This document shows positions 1 to 8,267 of a DNA stretch of 64,000 nucleotides, piece after piece. A program made the position numbers and the translations under genes. Numbering within the stretch: position 1 is the stretch's first letter; every line of letters begins with the position of its first letter. This DNA comes from JAPYTK01 sp964401935 (GTDB lineage Bacteria > Myxococcota_A > Polyangia > Polyangiales > Polyangiaceae): NCBI GenBank assembly GCA_964401935.1, contig CAYOAL010000033.1:11029-75028 (forward strand), in the 5' to 3' direction. The notes beneath the pieces are model-generated. The model worked only from the letters and a program-made list of their open reading frames with translations, searched no databases and was not told the origin of the DNA.

Positions 1-484
1 ACAGAGAACCGACGATGTCGTGTTCTTGTGGGTTCGCGTCGTCGGCGCTGGAGTTCTTCTTCGACGGTGCCGCGGCGCTGTCGTCGTCGCTCGCGGCAGC
101 GCCGAGCCGACCCGCGAGGCCCGAGATGCCGGTGGTGATTCGTCGCCGCGTCTCCGCCCCGGAGGCAGGCGCCAACAATACGCCGATTCCGGCGCCGACC
201 GCGACGCCGGCGCCGAACATGCCCCACGACACGAGGGGGCTCCGGCGGCGCTCGAGGCCGACCCAACGGAGCGCGTCGTTCGCCTGAAGCCCCCGCATCA
301 TGGTGACGACGGAGGCGACGGCCTTGACGCCGTCCCACCACTTCGTTCGCACCTTCTCCACGGCGCGCTCGGCGCCGTCTTCGACAGACCCGAGCGCACG
401 GTTCGTGGTCTCGCCGGCGCGCTCGGCGCCCTCTCGGGCAGTCTCCAAAATTTGCTTCCCTGTATCGCTGATCGTGTTGCTCAT
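1..484 (-). CDS. YtxH-like membrane/stress protein (partial, runs off the left edge)
   Basis: Reading leftward from the ATG at 482-484, the frame stays open for 161 codons to the window edge, so the C-terminus is missing. Residues 1-60 form a charged amphipathic helix (ISDTGKQILETAREGAERAG). Around residues 85-110 there is a Gly/Ala-rich hydrophobic stretch that leads into APASGAETRRRI. That short TM segment followed by an AP-x-SGxETR-type motif is the hallmark of YtxH/gas-vesicle-type small stress proteins. Beyond it lies a low-complexity D/S/A/K tail. A GAGGG purine stretch about 8 nt upstream supports the start. The gene diverges from the kinase gene. The molecular role of the family is poorly defined; membrane or stress association is an inference. 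Confidence 0.75.
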   Translation of the reverse strand, partial: MSNTISDTGKQILETAREGAERAGETTNRALGSVEDGAERAVEKVRTKWWDGVKAVASVVTMMRGLQANDALRWVGLERRRSPLVSWGMFGAGVAVGAGIGVLLAPASGAETRRRITTGISGLAGRLGAAASDDDSAAAPSKKNSSADDANPQEHDIVGSL

Positions 485-656
485 GGTTGGGCCCTCGCAT
501 CATCCGTGCCCAACCCACGGGTCACTTCAGAAGGAGCCAAGCGCGGCAGACCGGGACGAAATTTCGCGAATTGCGCGCCGACGCGTCATCGGGTCACCAG
601 GAGCTCCCCTCGGCGGCTCGCTCCTTCGGCACATCGATTGCACACCGAACGCTGCG

Positions 657-2249
657 GTGTCTCACTCCACGTCCGACAGACGCGCAAGCGCGCATGGCCA
701 CCAAGCGGGGGATCTCGTCGACCAACGCTTCGAGCTTCGCGAGATCGTCGGGAAGGGTGGCATGGGAGTGGTGTGGCGAGCGCGCGACTGCATCCTCGAC
801 ATCGACGTGGCGCTCAAGCGGATCAGTCGCGAGTGCCTGGGGCCGGGTGGGTTTCGTAGGTTGCTCGTCGAAGCCCGCGCCGCCGCCGCGATCGCCCACC
901 CGAGCATCGTGACCGTGCACTCGCTCGGCACCACCGATTGCGGCGACCCCTACGTGGTCATGGAGATGCTCGAAGGCGAGACGCTCGACCAGGTGCTCGA
1001 TCGGGAGGGTCCGATGGAGCCGATTCAGGCCGTGCGTACCATGCTCCCGATCATCGACGCGCTCGCGATCGCGCACGACCGCGGCATCATCCACCGCGAC
1101 ATCAAGTCGTCGAACATCCTCGTGGTGCGGGAGAGCGACGCACACTGGCGTCCCAAGCTGCTCGACTTCGGCATCGCGCGCATGCTCGAGGACGAGAGCA
1201 ACACGCGACTGACGGTCACCGGCCACGTGTTGGGGACACCCCAGTTCATGTCGCCCGAGCAGGCGGCTGGCCGTTCGGATGTCGATCACCGCACCGACAT
1301 CTGGGGTGTGAGCGCGGTCCTCTACGAGCTCCTCGGTGGAGCCGCGCCCTTCGATGGCGACAACTACAACGCCGTCATCAGCGCCGTCCTGCTCGACGCG
1401 CCCCGCTCTCTCGCCAGCGAACATGGCGTCGATGCGGAGCTCTGGGCCATCGTCGAGCGCGGCCTCGCCAAGCCCCGAGACGACCGCTGGTCGACCATGC
1501 GTGTGCTTCGGCGCGTGCTCGAGCGCTGGCTGCACCTGTGCGGCTGCGACACCGACATCACGGGCCGCACCCTCTCGGTGCCCGATGGGACCGGGCCATG
1601 GCGGATCGTGAGACACGAGGACGAAGCGGGTCACACGCCGCCGCCCGACTCCACGACGAGCGACCCCGCAGTGCCTTACGACGTGGGGCGGATCGATCGA
1701 GCGCTGGGAATGCCTCTCTTCGAGCAGGATGTCGAGGAGCACGAGGCCCCACCCGTCCAGCGCGCAGGGTGGCCGAACCGCGGCACCTGGGCCGCGGCGG
1801 CGCTGGCGCTGACGGCGCCCCTGTGGTTGCTCTTGCCTTCCGAAGTCCCCGGTGCCCCGCGGGCCGAGCTCCTCGACGACGACGCAGCCGGGTCGTCGAG
1901 CGCAGCGCCTCTGCCGAGCACGTCGACGCCCACCACCGCACGAGGCGCGGCGAGCGCGATAGCTCTGGCTCCCTCCCACGGCCCTGCTTCGGCAGGGGTG
2001 TCGGTCACCGCCGCGGCCGAGGCGCCGTCGGCAGAGGCGCCTCTCGCCGCGTCGGCACAGGCGCCTGTCACCGCGTCGGCACAGGCGCCCGTCACCGCGT
2101 CGGCAGAGGCGCCCGTCACCGGGCCGAGCGTGCCGCCGCGCCCCCGCGACGCCGCGAACAAGCTCCCGCGCCCGAAGGCTGGCGCGCGCGCCACCTTCCG
2201 TGGTCCGGGCGGTTTCGACATGCCACTCCCAACCGACCCGGACTTTTGA
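657..2249 (+). CDS. Hanks-type Ser/Thr protein kinase, membrane-anchored
   Basis: The catalytic motifs of a eukaryotic-type kinase are intact: glycine loop GKGGMG (residues 32-37), ATP-binding Lys in VALKR (K54), catalytic HRDIKSSN (146-153), DFG (170-172) and an APE-type MSPEQ. After the kinase domain comes a TM segment near 378-394, then an Ala/Pro/Ser-rich extracytoplasmic tail containing three ASAQAPVT-type repeats. The frame is open from position 300, but I chose the GTG at 657 because it begins just before the kinase domain and the upstream residues look non-coding. The start is therefore uncertain. The protein should phosphorylate Ser/Thr in cytosolic targets. The PEGA-domain gene begins one base after its stop, so the two are likely co-transcribed. 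Confidence 0.9.
   Translation: MSHSTSDRRASAHGHQAGDLVDQRFELREIVGKGGMGVVWRARDCILDIDVALKRISRECLGPGGFRRLLVEARAAAAIAHPSIVTVHSLGTTDCGDPYVVMEMLEGETLDQVLDREGPMEPIQAVRTMLPIIDALAIAHDRGIIHRDIKSSNILVVRESDAHWRPKLLDFGIARMLEDESNTRLTVTGHVLGTPQFMSPEQAAGRSDVDHRTDIWGVSAVLYELLGGAAPFDGDNYNAVISAVLLDAPRSLASEHGVDAELWAIVERGLAKPRDDRWSTMRVLRRVLERWLHLCGCDTDITGRTLSVPDGTGPWRIVRHEDEAGHTPPPDSTTSDPAVPYDVGRIDRALGMPLFEQDVEEHEAPPVQRAGWPNRGTWAAAALALTAPLWLLLPSEVPGAPRAELLDDDAAGSSSAAPLPSTSTPTTARGAASAIALAPSHGPASAGVSVTAAAEAPSAEAPLAASAQAPVTASAQAPVTASAEAPVTGPSVPPRPRDAANKLPRPKAGARATFRGPGGFDMPLPTDPDF
2049..2120 (+). repeat. Three tandem 24-bp repeats inside the kinase tail
   Basis: Three head-to-tail 24-nt units (2049-2072, 2073-2096, 2097-2120) differ by a few bases and encode ASAQAPVT, ASAQAPVT and ASAEAPVT. 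They lie in the extracytoplasmic linker, keep the reading frame, and could vary in copy number. Confidence 0.85.
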
Positions 2250-2250
2250 C

Positions 2251-3150
2251 ATGTGCTCCGTGCCTCGCTCGTGCCTCGTCGTGCTCGCGTGCATCGCGTT
2301 TGCCGGCCCCGCCGCCGGCGAGCCCACAGCGGAGCTGCCGGCCGCCTCGGCCGACGAAACCGAGGCCGCGCGCGCGCTCTTCATGCGAGCGGTGGCGCTC
2401 GCCGCCGACGGAGACTGGCACGCTGCCCTCCGCCACTACGAGCGCTCCTACGCCGTCAAGCCCTCGCCGGAGACGCGCCACAGCGTCGGCGTGGCGCAGC
2501 TCCAAACCGGCCGCATCGTGGCCGCCCGCTCGAGCTTCCACGCCTATCTGCGCGACACCGAACCCGGCCCCGAGCGCGACGAGCTCCGCGACGCAGCGAA
2601 ACGGGCGCTCGTGGTGACGCGGCTACGCGTCGCGAGGATCACCCTCGTCGCACACCCGGAGAAAGCCATCATTCGGCTCAACGGGGCACGGGTACCGAGA
2701 GGCCGCACGACCTTCGTCGATCCAGGTGTGCACGTCGCCGAGGTGACCGCGCCAGGACACACGGCGCTCGCCCGAGCGTTCGCCATCGCGGCTGGCGAAC
2801 GCCGCACGCTCGAGCTCCGCATGTCTCCCTTCGAGGGACCAGCCGCGAGCGTCCCCCGCGTGCCGCTCGGCTTGCTCATCGCCGGCGGCGTGTTGTTCTC
2901 CGCCGGCGTCACGATGGGCGTGGCCGCCATCGTCACCGCCGACGGTGCGCGAGAGGACTCTCGGGGAGCGACCGACGCGCGGGCGCTCGCGATCGGGGGC
3001 GACGTGGTCGGCGCGACCGGCCTCGGCTTGAGCGCCATGGGTGCGATCTGGTGGCTCGTCGAGCAATCGGCAGACCCCACCGACGCAGCGAGCGCGACCG
3101 TCGCGCCGTGGACCGAAGGCGCCGTCGGTGGGATCTCCGTCGCGTTCTGA
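2251..3150 (+). CDS. Exported TPR/PEGA-domain protein with C-terminal TM segments
   Basis: The start is the ATG one base after the kinase stop. Residues 1-23 form a signal peptide (LVVLACIAFAGPAAG). Residues 35-115 form a tetratricopeptide-like helical region (ALFMRAVALAADGDWHAALRHYERSY). Residues 125-190 form a PEGA-type beta domain with the pattern A.I.LNG..V..G.T.FVDPG.H.V.V.APG. Two hydrophobic segments follow, roughly 205-230 and 250-275. This architecture is typical of myxobacterial proteins encoded next to Ser/Thr kinases, which suggests an envelope sensor or partner of the kinase. That role is inferred from adjacency. Confidence 0.82.
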   Translation: MCSVPRSCLVVLACIAFAGPAAGEPTAELPAASADETEAARALFMRAVALAADGDWHAALRHYERSYAVKPSPETRHSVGVAQLQTGRIVAARSSFHAYLRDTEPGPERDELRDAAKRALVVTRLRVARITLVAHPEKAIIRLNGARVPRGRTTFVDPGVHVAEVTAPGHTALARAFAIAAGERRTLELRMSPFEGPAASVPRVPLGLLIAGGVLFSAGVTMGVAAIVTADGAREDSRGATDARALAIGGDVVGATGLGLSAMGAIWWLVEQSADPTDAASATVAPWTEGAVGGISVAF

Positions 3151-3218
3151 GCGGGTCGACCGCGACCACTTCGCGGACGACCTCTCGAGCGCTCACGCAA
3201 TTCGCGGCCGCTGCGTCA

Positions 3219-3503
3219 TCACGCGTAGGTGTGACGGCGACCGGAGAGGAAGCTGATCAGCGCCACGAAGAGCGCGCCTCCAAAGATGGCCCACACGATG
3301 GGGAACGACTCACCGCCGATGCGCATCGAGAACACCTCGGGCAAACCGAGCTGATGCGCGAGCCAGGTGCCGAGCAGCGCTCCGATGAAGCCGATGGCGA
3401 TGGAACCGGCCAGCCCCGCTCTCGAGTAGCCGACGATTGCCTGACCGATGGCTCCGCAGATCCCTGCGACGACCAATAGAACGATGATGGATGTGAGTGT
3501 CAT
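3219..3503 (-). CDS. GlsB/YeaQ/YmgE-family small membrane protein
   Basis: This 94-residue, three-TM protein has the family pattern GAIGQAIVGYSRAGLAGSIAIGF and GALLGTWLAHQLG, with a final TM and a basic GRR tail. The ATG at 3503 is preceded by AGGAGT at good spacing, which rules out the longer upstream reading. The family (transglycosylase-associated proteins) is found across bacteria in general stress regulons. The biochemical function is unknown. The gene faces the PEGA gene tail to tail. Confidence 0.88.
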   Translation of the reverse strand: MTLTSIIVLLVVAGICGAIGQAIVGYSRAGLAGSIAIGFIGALLGTWLAHQLGLPEVFSMRIGGESFPIVWAIFGGALFVALISFLSGRRHTYA

Positions 3504-3696
3504 GGTGGACTCCTGCGCACAAACGAGCAAGGACCGCGCCACCAGCCACCGGACGCTCCTCGCCGCTCCCGCTCACTGCGCCGGCGGGTCGACCTCGGTC
3601 ACTTCGGCAATGCGCGGCCCTCCTGGTTCGACTCCCACCACCTCTCAATGGGCACGCTCGTTGCACACGGCCAAGGCACAACAAGGAGAGCTCGCT

Positions 3697-4071
3697 ATGA
3701 CCACCACCATTCGCAAGCCGATCGCGCGAATATTCGCCATCAGTGTCGCCGTAATGTGCGTCTCTTGCGCCGGAGCACCGGTACCGCAGGCGCAACGCAC
3801 CGAAGCCCAGTCCGCCATTCGGGGCGCCCAAGAGGGCGGCGCCTTCGCAGAGCCGCAAGCCGCGCTTCATCTCAAGATGGCGAAGGACGAGGTACGCAAC
3901 GCAGAGCGCCTCATCGCCATCGGTGAGAACCTCTTGGCCAAGCAGGCGCTCGAGCGCGCCGCCAGCGATGCGGAGCTCGCCCTCCAACTCGCGCGCACGG
4001 CGGTCGAGGCGGACGAGGCAGAAGCAGCCTTGAGCCGCGTCCACGCACTCAACCTCGAGACAAGTCGCTAG
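3697..4071 (+). CDS. DUF4398-type lipoprotein
   Basis: The start ATG follows AAGGAG. A signal peptide ends in the lipobox VSC-A, so this is a 124-residue lipoprotein. The mature part is almost entirely helical, with Ala/Glu/Arg heptads (EAQSAIRGAQEGGA, KMAKDEVRNAERLI), matching the DUF4398 family. That family often occurs alone or at the N-terminus of OmpA-like proteins. The OmpA-type gene follows after 17 nt and carries a similar helical region, so the two probably form an operon encoding an outer-membrane/peptidoglycan tether. The pairing is seen in the sequence; the joint function is inferred. Confidence 0.82.
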   Translation: MTTTIRKPIARIFAISVAVMCVSCAGAPVPQAQRTEAQSAIRGAQEGGAFAEPQAALHLKMAKDEVRNAERLIAIGENLLAKQALERAASDAELALQLARTAVEADEAEAALSRVHALNLETSR

Positions 4072-4088
4072 AGCGACGGAGAGATTTC

Positions 4089-4970
4089 ATGAAGACTCCA
4101 AACAGACACCTCGTTCGCGCCCTTCTCGGGACCATGGCCACCCTCGTTTTGGGCTGCGCCAGCACGACCCCAACCCCCGAGCTCGTCGGTGCGCGGGATG
4201 CCTATCGCTCGGCACAACATAGCGCGGCGGCGGAGCTCGAGCCGGAGCACGTCCTGAACGCGAAACAAGCGCTCGACCGCGCCGAACGTGCCCACCGCGA
4301 CGACCCGGGCTCCGATCTCGAGAAACACCTCGGCTACCTGGCTCAGCGCAAGGCATCCATGGCCATCGCCATCGCAGGTGAAACCCACGCGAAGAGGCGA
4401 CAGCTCGAGGCGCGCGATCAGTACCTGGCGCTCTCGGAGCAGCAGCGCAAACGGAACAAGACGGATCTCGATCTCGCGTCGTCTGCGCTGTCGAACTCGG
4501 AGACGAAGCTCGACGCGGAGCGCCAAAGACGCGTGGGCGTCGAGAAACAGCTGCGCAACGCGCTCGCGAGCCTCCAAGAGATCACCATGATCAAGTGGGT
4601 TCAAGAAGACTTGATCATCACGCTCGACGGCGCGGTGCTCTTCGCGCCTGGCAAGTCGGAGCTGATGCCCATCGCCAAAGAGAAGCTCAAGACGGTAGCG
4701 TCGGCGCTGAAGAGCCAGACGGATGGTGCGCCTATGGTGGTGAAGGGACACGCCGACAGTGTCGAGAATCAAGGCGCGAATCTGCAGCTATCGCAGGCGC
4801 GCGCGAATGCGGTGCGCGCCTTTCTCGTGAGCGAAGGCGTCGCACCCGACAAGCTCATCGCCGTCGGCAAAGGCATCACCGAGCCGGTCGCCGACAATGA
4901 CAGCGCCGAGGGACGCGCGAACAATCGCCGCGTCGAGATCGTTTTGCCCGGTATGGGCGCCTCGGAATAG
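4089..4970 (+). CDS. OmpA-family lipoprotein with DUF4398-like helical region
   Basis: A signal peptide ends in a lipobox (VLGC-A). Residues 30-160 are a long charged helical stretch resembling DUF4398. Residues about 175-290 form a C-terminal OmpA-like peptidoglycan-binding domain: a strand FAPGKSELMP, then GHADSVENQGANLQLSQARANAVRAFLVSEGV and NRRVEIVL. The domain contains the D and R residues used to bind diaminopimelate. The expected role is to anchor the outer membrane to peptidoglycan. It sits 17 nt after the DUF4398 lipoprotein gene and is probably co-transcribed with it. Confidence 0.9.
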   Translation: MKTPNRHLVRALLGTMATLVLGCASTTPTPELVGARDAYRSAQHSAAAELEPEHVLNAKQALDRAERAHRDDPGSDLEKHLGYLAQRKASMAIAIAGETHAKRRQLEARDQYLALSEQQRKRNKTDLDLASSALSNSETKLDAERQRRVGVEKQLRNALASLQEITMIKWVQEDLIITLDGAVLFAPGKSELMPIAKEKLKTVASALKSQTDGAPMVVKGHADSVENQGANLQLSQARANAVRAFLVSEGVAPDKLIAVGKGITEPVADNDSAEGRANNRRVEIVLPGMGASE

Positions 4971-5017
4971 TCGACGGCTCGCGACGAGCACCACGCCGAG
5001 CCAGGAGGACGGAGAAG

Positions 5018-5248
5018 ATGCGAACGCCACGATCGAGACCCAACGACGTCGCGCAGGTCCTCCTCGCTCCGGCTGCGTCGTCGGGTGACGAGCCCCCGGT
5101 ATCGCTCGAAAGGGATGAGCTGCAACCCTACCTGGGCTCCTCGGCCAACGCTCGTGAGCCCATGCTGCCACTCCCCCGAGTCGAACACGGCGCCTCCCTC
5201 GAGCCCGCGATCGCCGTCACCGATCTCGCCGACGACTCGAGGGGCTAA
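5018..5248 (+). CDS. Small hypothetical protein (76 aa)
   Basis: This short frame starts with ATG preceded by AGGAGG at about 9 nt, one of the better ribosome-binding sites in the window. It ends in TAATG, so its stop overlaps the start of the next gene and translational coupling is likely. The product is acidic and Pro/Ser/Leu-rich, with no signal peptide, TM segment or recognised domain. I do not recognise it. The gene call rests on the ribosome-binding site, high third-position GC and the coupled stop/start. Confidence 0.5.
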   Translation: MRTPRSRPNDVAQVLLAPAASSGDEPPVSLERDELQPYLGSSANAREPMLPLPRVEHGASLEPAIAVTDLADDSRG

Positions 5249-5961
5249 TGGGGACGCGCGTTCGCAGTGCCGCTCCCCGTCGTCCCTCGACGATGGAGTG
5301 CCTCCTCGTCGGCGCGCTGTGGGGGGCTGCGGCGACGGTCGCTGGCTGCACGGCCATCGTCGATGGCGTCGTCGACGCTGCGCCCCGGGACGGCACGGGC
5401 CTACAGGGGGGAGCCTCCGGAGCGGGAGCGGGAGCGGGAGGCGGAGCAGGAGGCGGAGCCGGGGCCGGAGCGGGAGGGTTGGCGGGGGGCGGAGCGGGAG
5501 AAGGAGGCGGAGCGCCGCCTCTCGCTTGTGGTGAGGCACGCGCCCCCTCCGCGAGCGAGTGCGCCGCGGCGTGCACCGGAGGTTGCGCCAACGGGACGTG
5601 CAGCGTCGCGTGCCTTGCACACCAGAGCTGCAAGGAGGCCGACATCTCGTGTCCCGAGGGAATGCACTGCGAGGTGTCGTGCTTGGCCAAGCAGAGCTGC
5701 GAGAAGGCCACCATCCGCTGTCCGAGCGAACGTCGCTGTGACGTCCGCTGTTCCGGCAACCAGGCCTGCAAGGACGCCGCGGTCCACGGCACGAACGGTC
5801 CCCTCGAGACGCGCTGCTCGGATTCGGAGGGGAGCTGCGACAAACTCGTGGTGACCTGCGGCACCGGCGCGTGCCGCGCCGTCTGCGACGGGTCGTCGCA
5901 CCCCGAGCTGAGGTGCAACAGCGCGTGCGCCTGCACCCCTTGTGGCGACGACGACGACTGA
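5248..5961 (+). CDS. Cys-rich secreted lipoprotein with Gly/Ala linker
   Basis: An Arg-containing n-region and hydrophobic core end in VAGC-T, a lipobox near residue 34. Residues about 52-90 are an almost pure Gly/Ala linker. The remainder carries more than 20 cysteines in a repeating CxxxCxxxxC-type pattern (CLAHQSCKEADISCPEG, then CLAKQSCEKATIRCPSE), which suggests two or three disulfide-rich repeats. The chain ends in ACACTPCGDDDD. I cannot assign a function; a surface-displayed disulfide-stabilised module is an inference. Such Gly-linker Cys-rich lipoproteins are common in Polyangiales. Confidence 0.75.
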   Translation: MGTRVRSAAPRRPSTMECLLVGALWGAAATVAGCTAIVDGVVDAAPRDGTGLQGGASGAGAGAGGGAGGGAGAGAGGLAGGGAGEGGGAPPLACGEARAPSASECAAACTGGCANGTCSVACLAHQSCKEADISCPEGMHCEVSCLAKQSCEKATIRCPSERRCDVRCSGNQACKDAAVHGTNGPLETRCSDSEGSCDKLVVTCGTGACRAVCDGSSHPELRCNSACACTPCGDDDD

Positions 5962-6024
5962 AGGCGGACCGGGTGTGGCTCCTCGAGGCCCTCGCCGGCG
6001 AGCGGCCCGGAGGCGCCGGGGCGG

Positions 6025-6384
6025 CTACTCGCAGCCTTGCTTCAGCGTGGCCAGGCCGGTGACGCAGCCTTCTTGCATCTGCGCCTTCTCGGACGCGCTC
6101 GCCTCCGCGAAGGACTTGTTGTGCTCGTCGAGCTGCTTCTTGAACGGCGCTTTGGCATCCCCCTCCAGTTTGTCGATGCACGCGTTCAGCTCTTTGACGT
6201 AGTCGGCGCAGGCATCCTCTGCGTCCTTCACCGCCGCGCTCGGCACGTCCGCGGTCTTGACCGTCGACGAGCCGCTCGGAGCCGAGCTCGGGGCGGCGCT
6301 GCTCGCGCCCTTCTTGTTGGTGTCCGAGTCGCAGCCGAGCCAGAGCAGGGCCGCGAGTCCCACGATGACGAGTTTCGCCTTCAC
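6025..6384 (-). CDS. Small lipoprotein with four conserved-looking cysteines
   Basis: The GTG start at 6384 begins a clear signal peptide (KAKLVIVGLAALLWLGC) with a lipobox. A Ser/Ala/Pro linker is followed by a helical domain with Cys spaced as DACADYVKELNACID and EGCVTGLATLKQGC, consistent with two helices joined by two disulfides. The frame is open further upstream, but the signal peptide fixes the start. Similar small helical lipoproteins are common in myxobacteria without known function. It converges on the Cys-rich gene at 5248-5961. Confidence 0.7.
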   Translation of the reverse strand: MKAKLVIVGLAALLWLGCDSDTNKKGASSAAPSSAPSGSSTVKTADVPSAAVKDAEDACADYVKELNACIDKLEGDAKAPFKKQLDEHNKSFAEASASEKAQMQEGCVTGLATLKQGCE

Positions 6385-6582
6385 GGCGCCGACCCTACCG
6401 CCACCGCTCGAGAGATTCGATGGCAATCGCTCGAGGCGGTCGTGGCGACACTCCTGCCGAACGACCTTCTCGTCGCCCGCGTCCATCCATGGGGGGCGAC
6501 GCGATGCGCCCTGCTCGCTCGACGTCGACAGGCGGGGGGGCACGCGGAGCTGGCTACGCGGAAATTGCGCCCCCCTCGGAGG

Positions 6583-6984
6583 TCACGCGCAAGCGGTGCC
6601 GGCCATCGCCGTCTGGAAAAGCAGGCCCTCGGTGATCTCGTGTGCGCGGAGCAGCTGCACGAAGCACCGCACCTCCGACACGCGCTCCTCGGCGGTGAGG
6701 AAGGTCACGCGCCGCTGCAGGAAGTCGATGCTCGAGAGGAGCGCGGCGTGCTCGGCCTCGAGCGTCTGCACACGCTCTTCTTCCCAGGGCGCGTTCTTCT
6801 TCACGAGCTCGAACAAACCTCCCGCGCCCTCCTCGGCCGCGAAGTGGGCGCCGAGCAGCTCGCGCAGCTCGGCGAGGCGGAGAAAGAGCGTGGGCCGGTG
6901 CGCGTTGGTCTCCTCCTCGAGTCGCTCGACGAGCTGGCGAAGGGCATCGTGATCGGGCTTGGGGCTCGAGGTCGCGGTGGTCAT
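6583..6984 (-). CDS. Hemerythrin-like (HHE-type) protein
   Basis: The product is 133 residues and all-alpha. His and Glu occur at the spacing expected for a four-helix HHE cation-binding bundle: PDHDALRQLVERLEEE, NAHRPTLFLRL, GAHFAAEE, EAEHAALLSS and LRAHEITEGLL. These proteins typically bind a di-iron centre and act in oxygen, NO or redox sensing or in iron handling. It lies just downstream of the 369-residue TPR-like gene on the same strand, with a gap of 76 nt. No output domain is attached. The family call rests on the residue pattern only. Confidence 0.7.
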   Translation of the reverse strand: MTTATSSPKPDHDALRQLVERLEEETNAHRPTLFLRLAELRELLGAHFAAEEGAGGLFELVKKNAPWEEERVQTLEAEHAALLSSIDFLQRRVTFLTAEERVSEVRCFVQLLRAHEITEGLLFQTAMAGTACA

Positions 6985-7060
6985 CGCGCCAAGCCACTGC
7001 AGACGTCGTGCCACCGCGGGGGACGGTGCGGCAGCACCTTGCCAGCAGCCTCCAGGGACT

Positions 7061-8170
7061 TCAGCCGACGAGCTCGCGCCAGCGCTCGAGCTTGTCGCCC
7101 AGGCCCTTCTCCACCTGGTCGCGAAGCTCGGCGAGCTTGTCGTCGGCCACCTTCTTGGACTTGGCCTCGAGCAGCCACGCGAGGGCCGAGACGGGCCGCT
7201 CGCGCTCGAGGCACGCCCGTGCCAGATCGGGCAGCACGTCGGCTGGGGGGGCCCCGAGAGCGCTCGCACGCCGCAGCGGCGCGATGGCCTCGCCGTGACG
7301 GCCCGCGTCGAGGAACATCTTGCCGAGTCGGGAAAAGATCTTGGGGGCGGCGCTGCCATCTTGGGCGTATTGCACCGCGAGCCGGAGCACCTCTTCGCCC
7401 TGCGCCTCGTCGCCCAGCTTCGCGCAGGCGGTACCGAGCAGGCCGAGCCCCTCGGCGATGCGCTGCCGCGCCTGCTCGGGCAACATCTGCCCTTCCGGGG
7501 TGCGCCAGTAGATGGCCAGCGGCATCGGCCAGCTGCCGAGGAGCTGCACCACCCGCTCCCACTTGCCCTGATCGGCGGCCTTCTCGGCCTCGTCGACGTT
7601 GTTGAGATCGATCGCGGTGCCGCTCTGCCGCTCGACGCCACGCTCGAGATCTTCCTGCACGTGCTCGAGGAGCCGCTCGCGAAAGCCGGGCACGTCGAAC
7701 GTCTCGGTGGAGCCGTTGCGCTCGATGTGGAGCTTCGACTTCTTGCCCTCGACCGCGAGCTCCTTGAGCCCGTAGCCGTAGAGCGGCGCCAACAACAGCG
7801 AGCGCGGGCCGATGTGGCGCTGGAGCGCCTCGAGGTCGTCCCCCAGATCGCCGGCCTTGGGGCCGTCGGGCTCGCGCGTCATCAACGTGGACACCAGGCG
7901 CTGCCGAAACTCGACCACCGTCAGCCGCTCTGTCTCGCCCCCCGGGCCCTCGTCGGGGCCGCTGAAGCTGAACTCGACGAGCGACTGATCCGGGTTGAAG
8001 CGGTCGATCATCAAGGAGCTGACCCGCGCCCCGGCGATGAGCGCGAACGCGAAGAAGCGCTCGCCCAGCACATCGCACAGCGTGTGGAAGCTCCCGATGC
8101 TCTCGCCGAGCCGCTCGAACCAGCCGTCGGTGCGGATCCGGTCGAGGGGGATGCTGCGTGTCTTGGCCAT
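7061..8170 (-). CDS. Hypothetical cytosolic protein with TPR-like C-terminus
   Basis: I chose the ATG giving MAKTRSIPLDRI (369 aa). An ATG five codons upstream is an alternative. There is no signal peptide or TM. Residues about 10-170 form a mixed alpha/beta region with an acidic loop (GPDEGPGGETE). Residues about 200-369 read as repeated helical pairs resembling TPR/SEL1 (LGLLGTACAKLGDEAQGEEVLRLAVQYA, LARACLERERPVSALAWLLEA). I do not recognise the N-terminal domain. The protein is probably a scaffold or regulatory partner. Confidence 0.7.
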   Translation of the reverse strand: MAKTRSIPLDRIRTDGWFERLGESIGSFHTLCDVLGERFFAFALIAGARVSSLMIDRFNPDQSLVEFSFSGPDEGPGGETERLTVVEFRQRLVSTLMTREPDGPKAGDLGDDLEALQRHIGPRSLLLAPLYGYGLKELAVEGKKSKLHIERNGSTETFDVPGFRERLLEHVQEDLERGVERQSGTAIDLNNVDEAEKAADQGKWERVVQLLGSWPMPLAIYWRTPEGQMLPEQARQRIAEGLGLLGTACAKLGDEAQGEEVLRLAVQYAQDGSAAPKIFSRLGKMFLDAGRHGEAIAPLRRASALGAPPADVLPDLARACLERERPVSALAWLLEAKSKKVADDKLAELRDQVEKGLGDKLERWRELVG

Positions 8171-8267
8171 CAGCCTGGAAATCACGAAGAGCAGTGTCCG
8201 GGCAGCCGATGCCCGGGGACAAGTTCGCAGAGATTACACCGATTTGGGGAACGCGGGCGCCGAAAGA

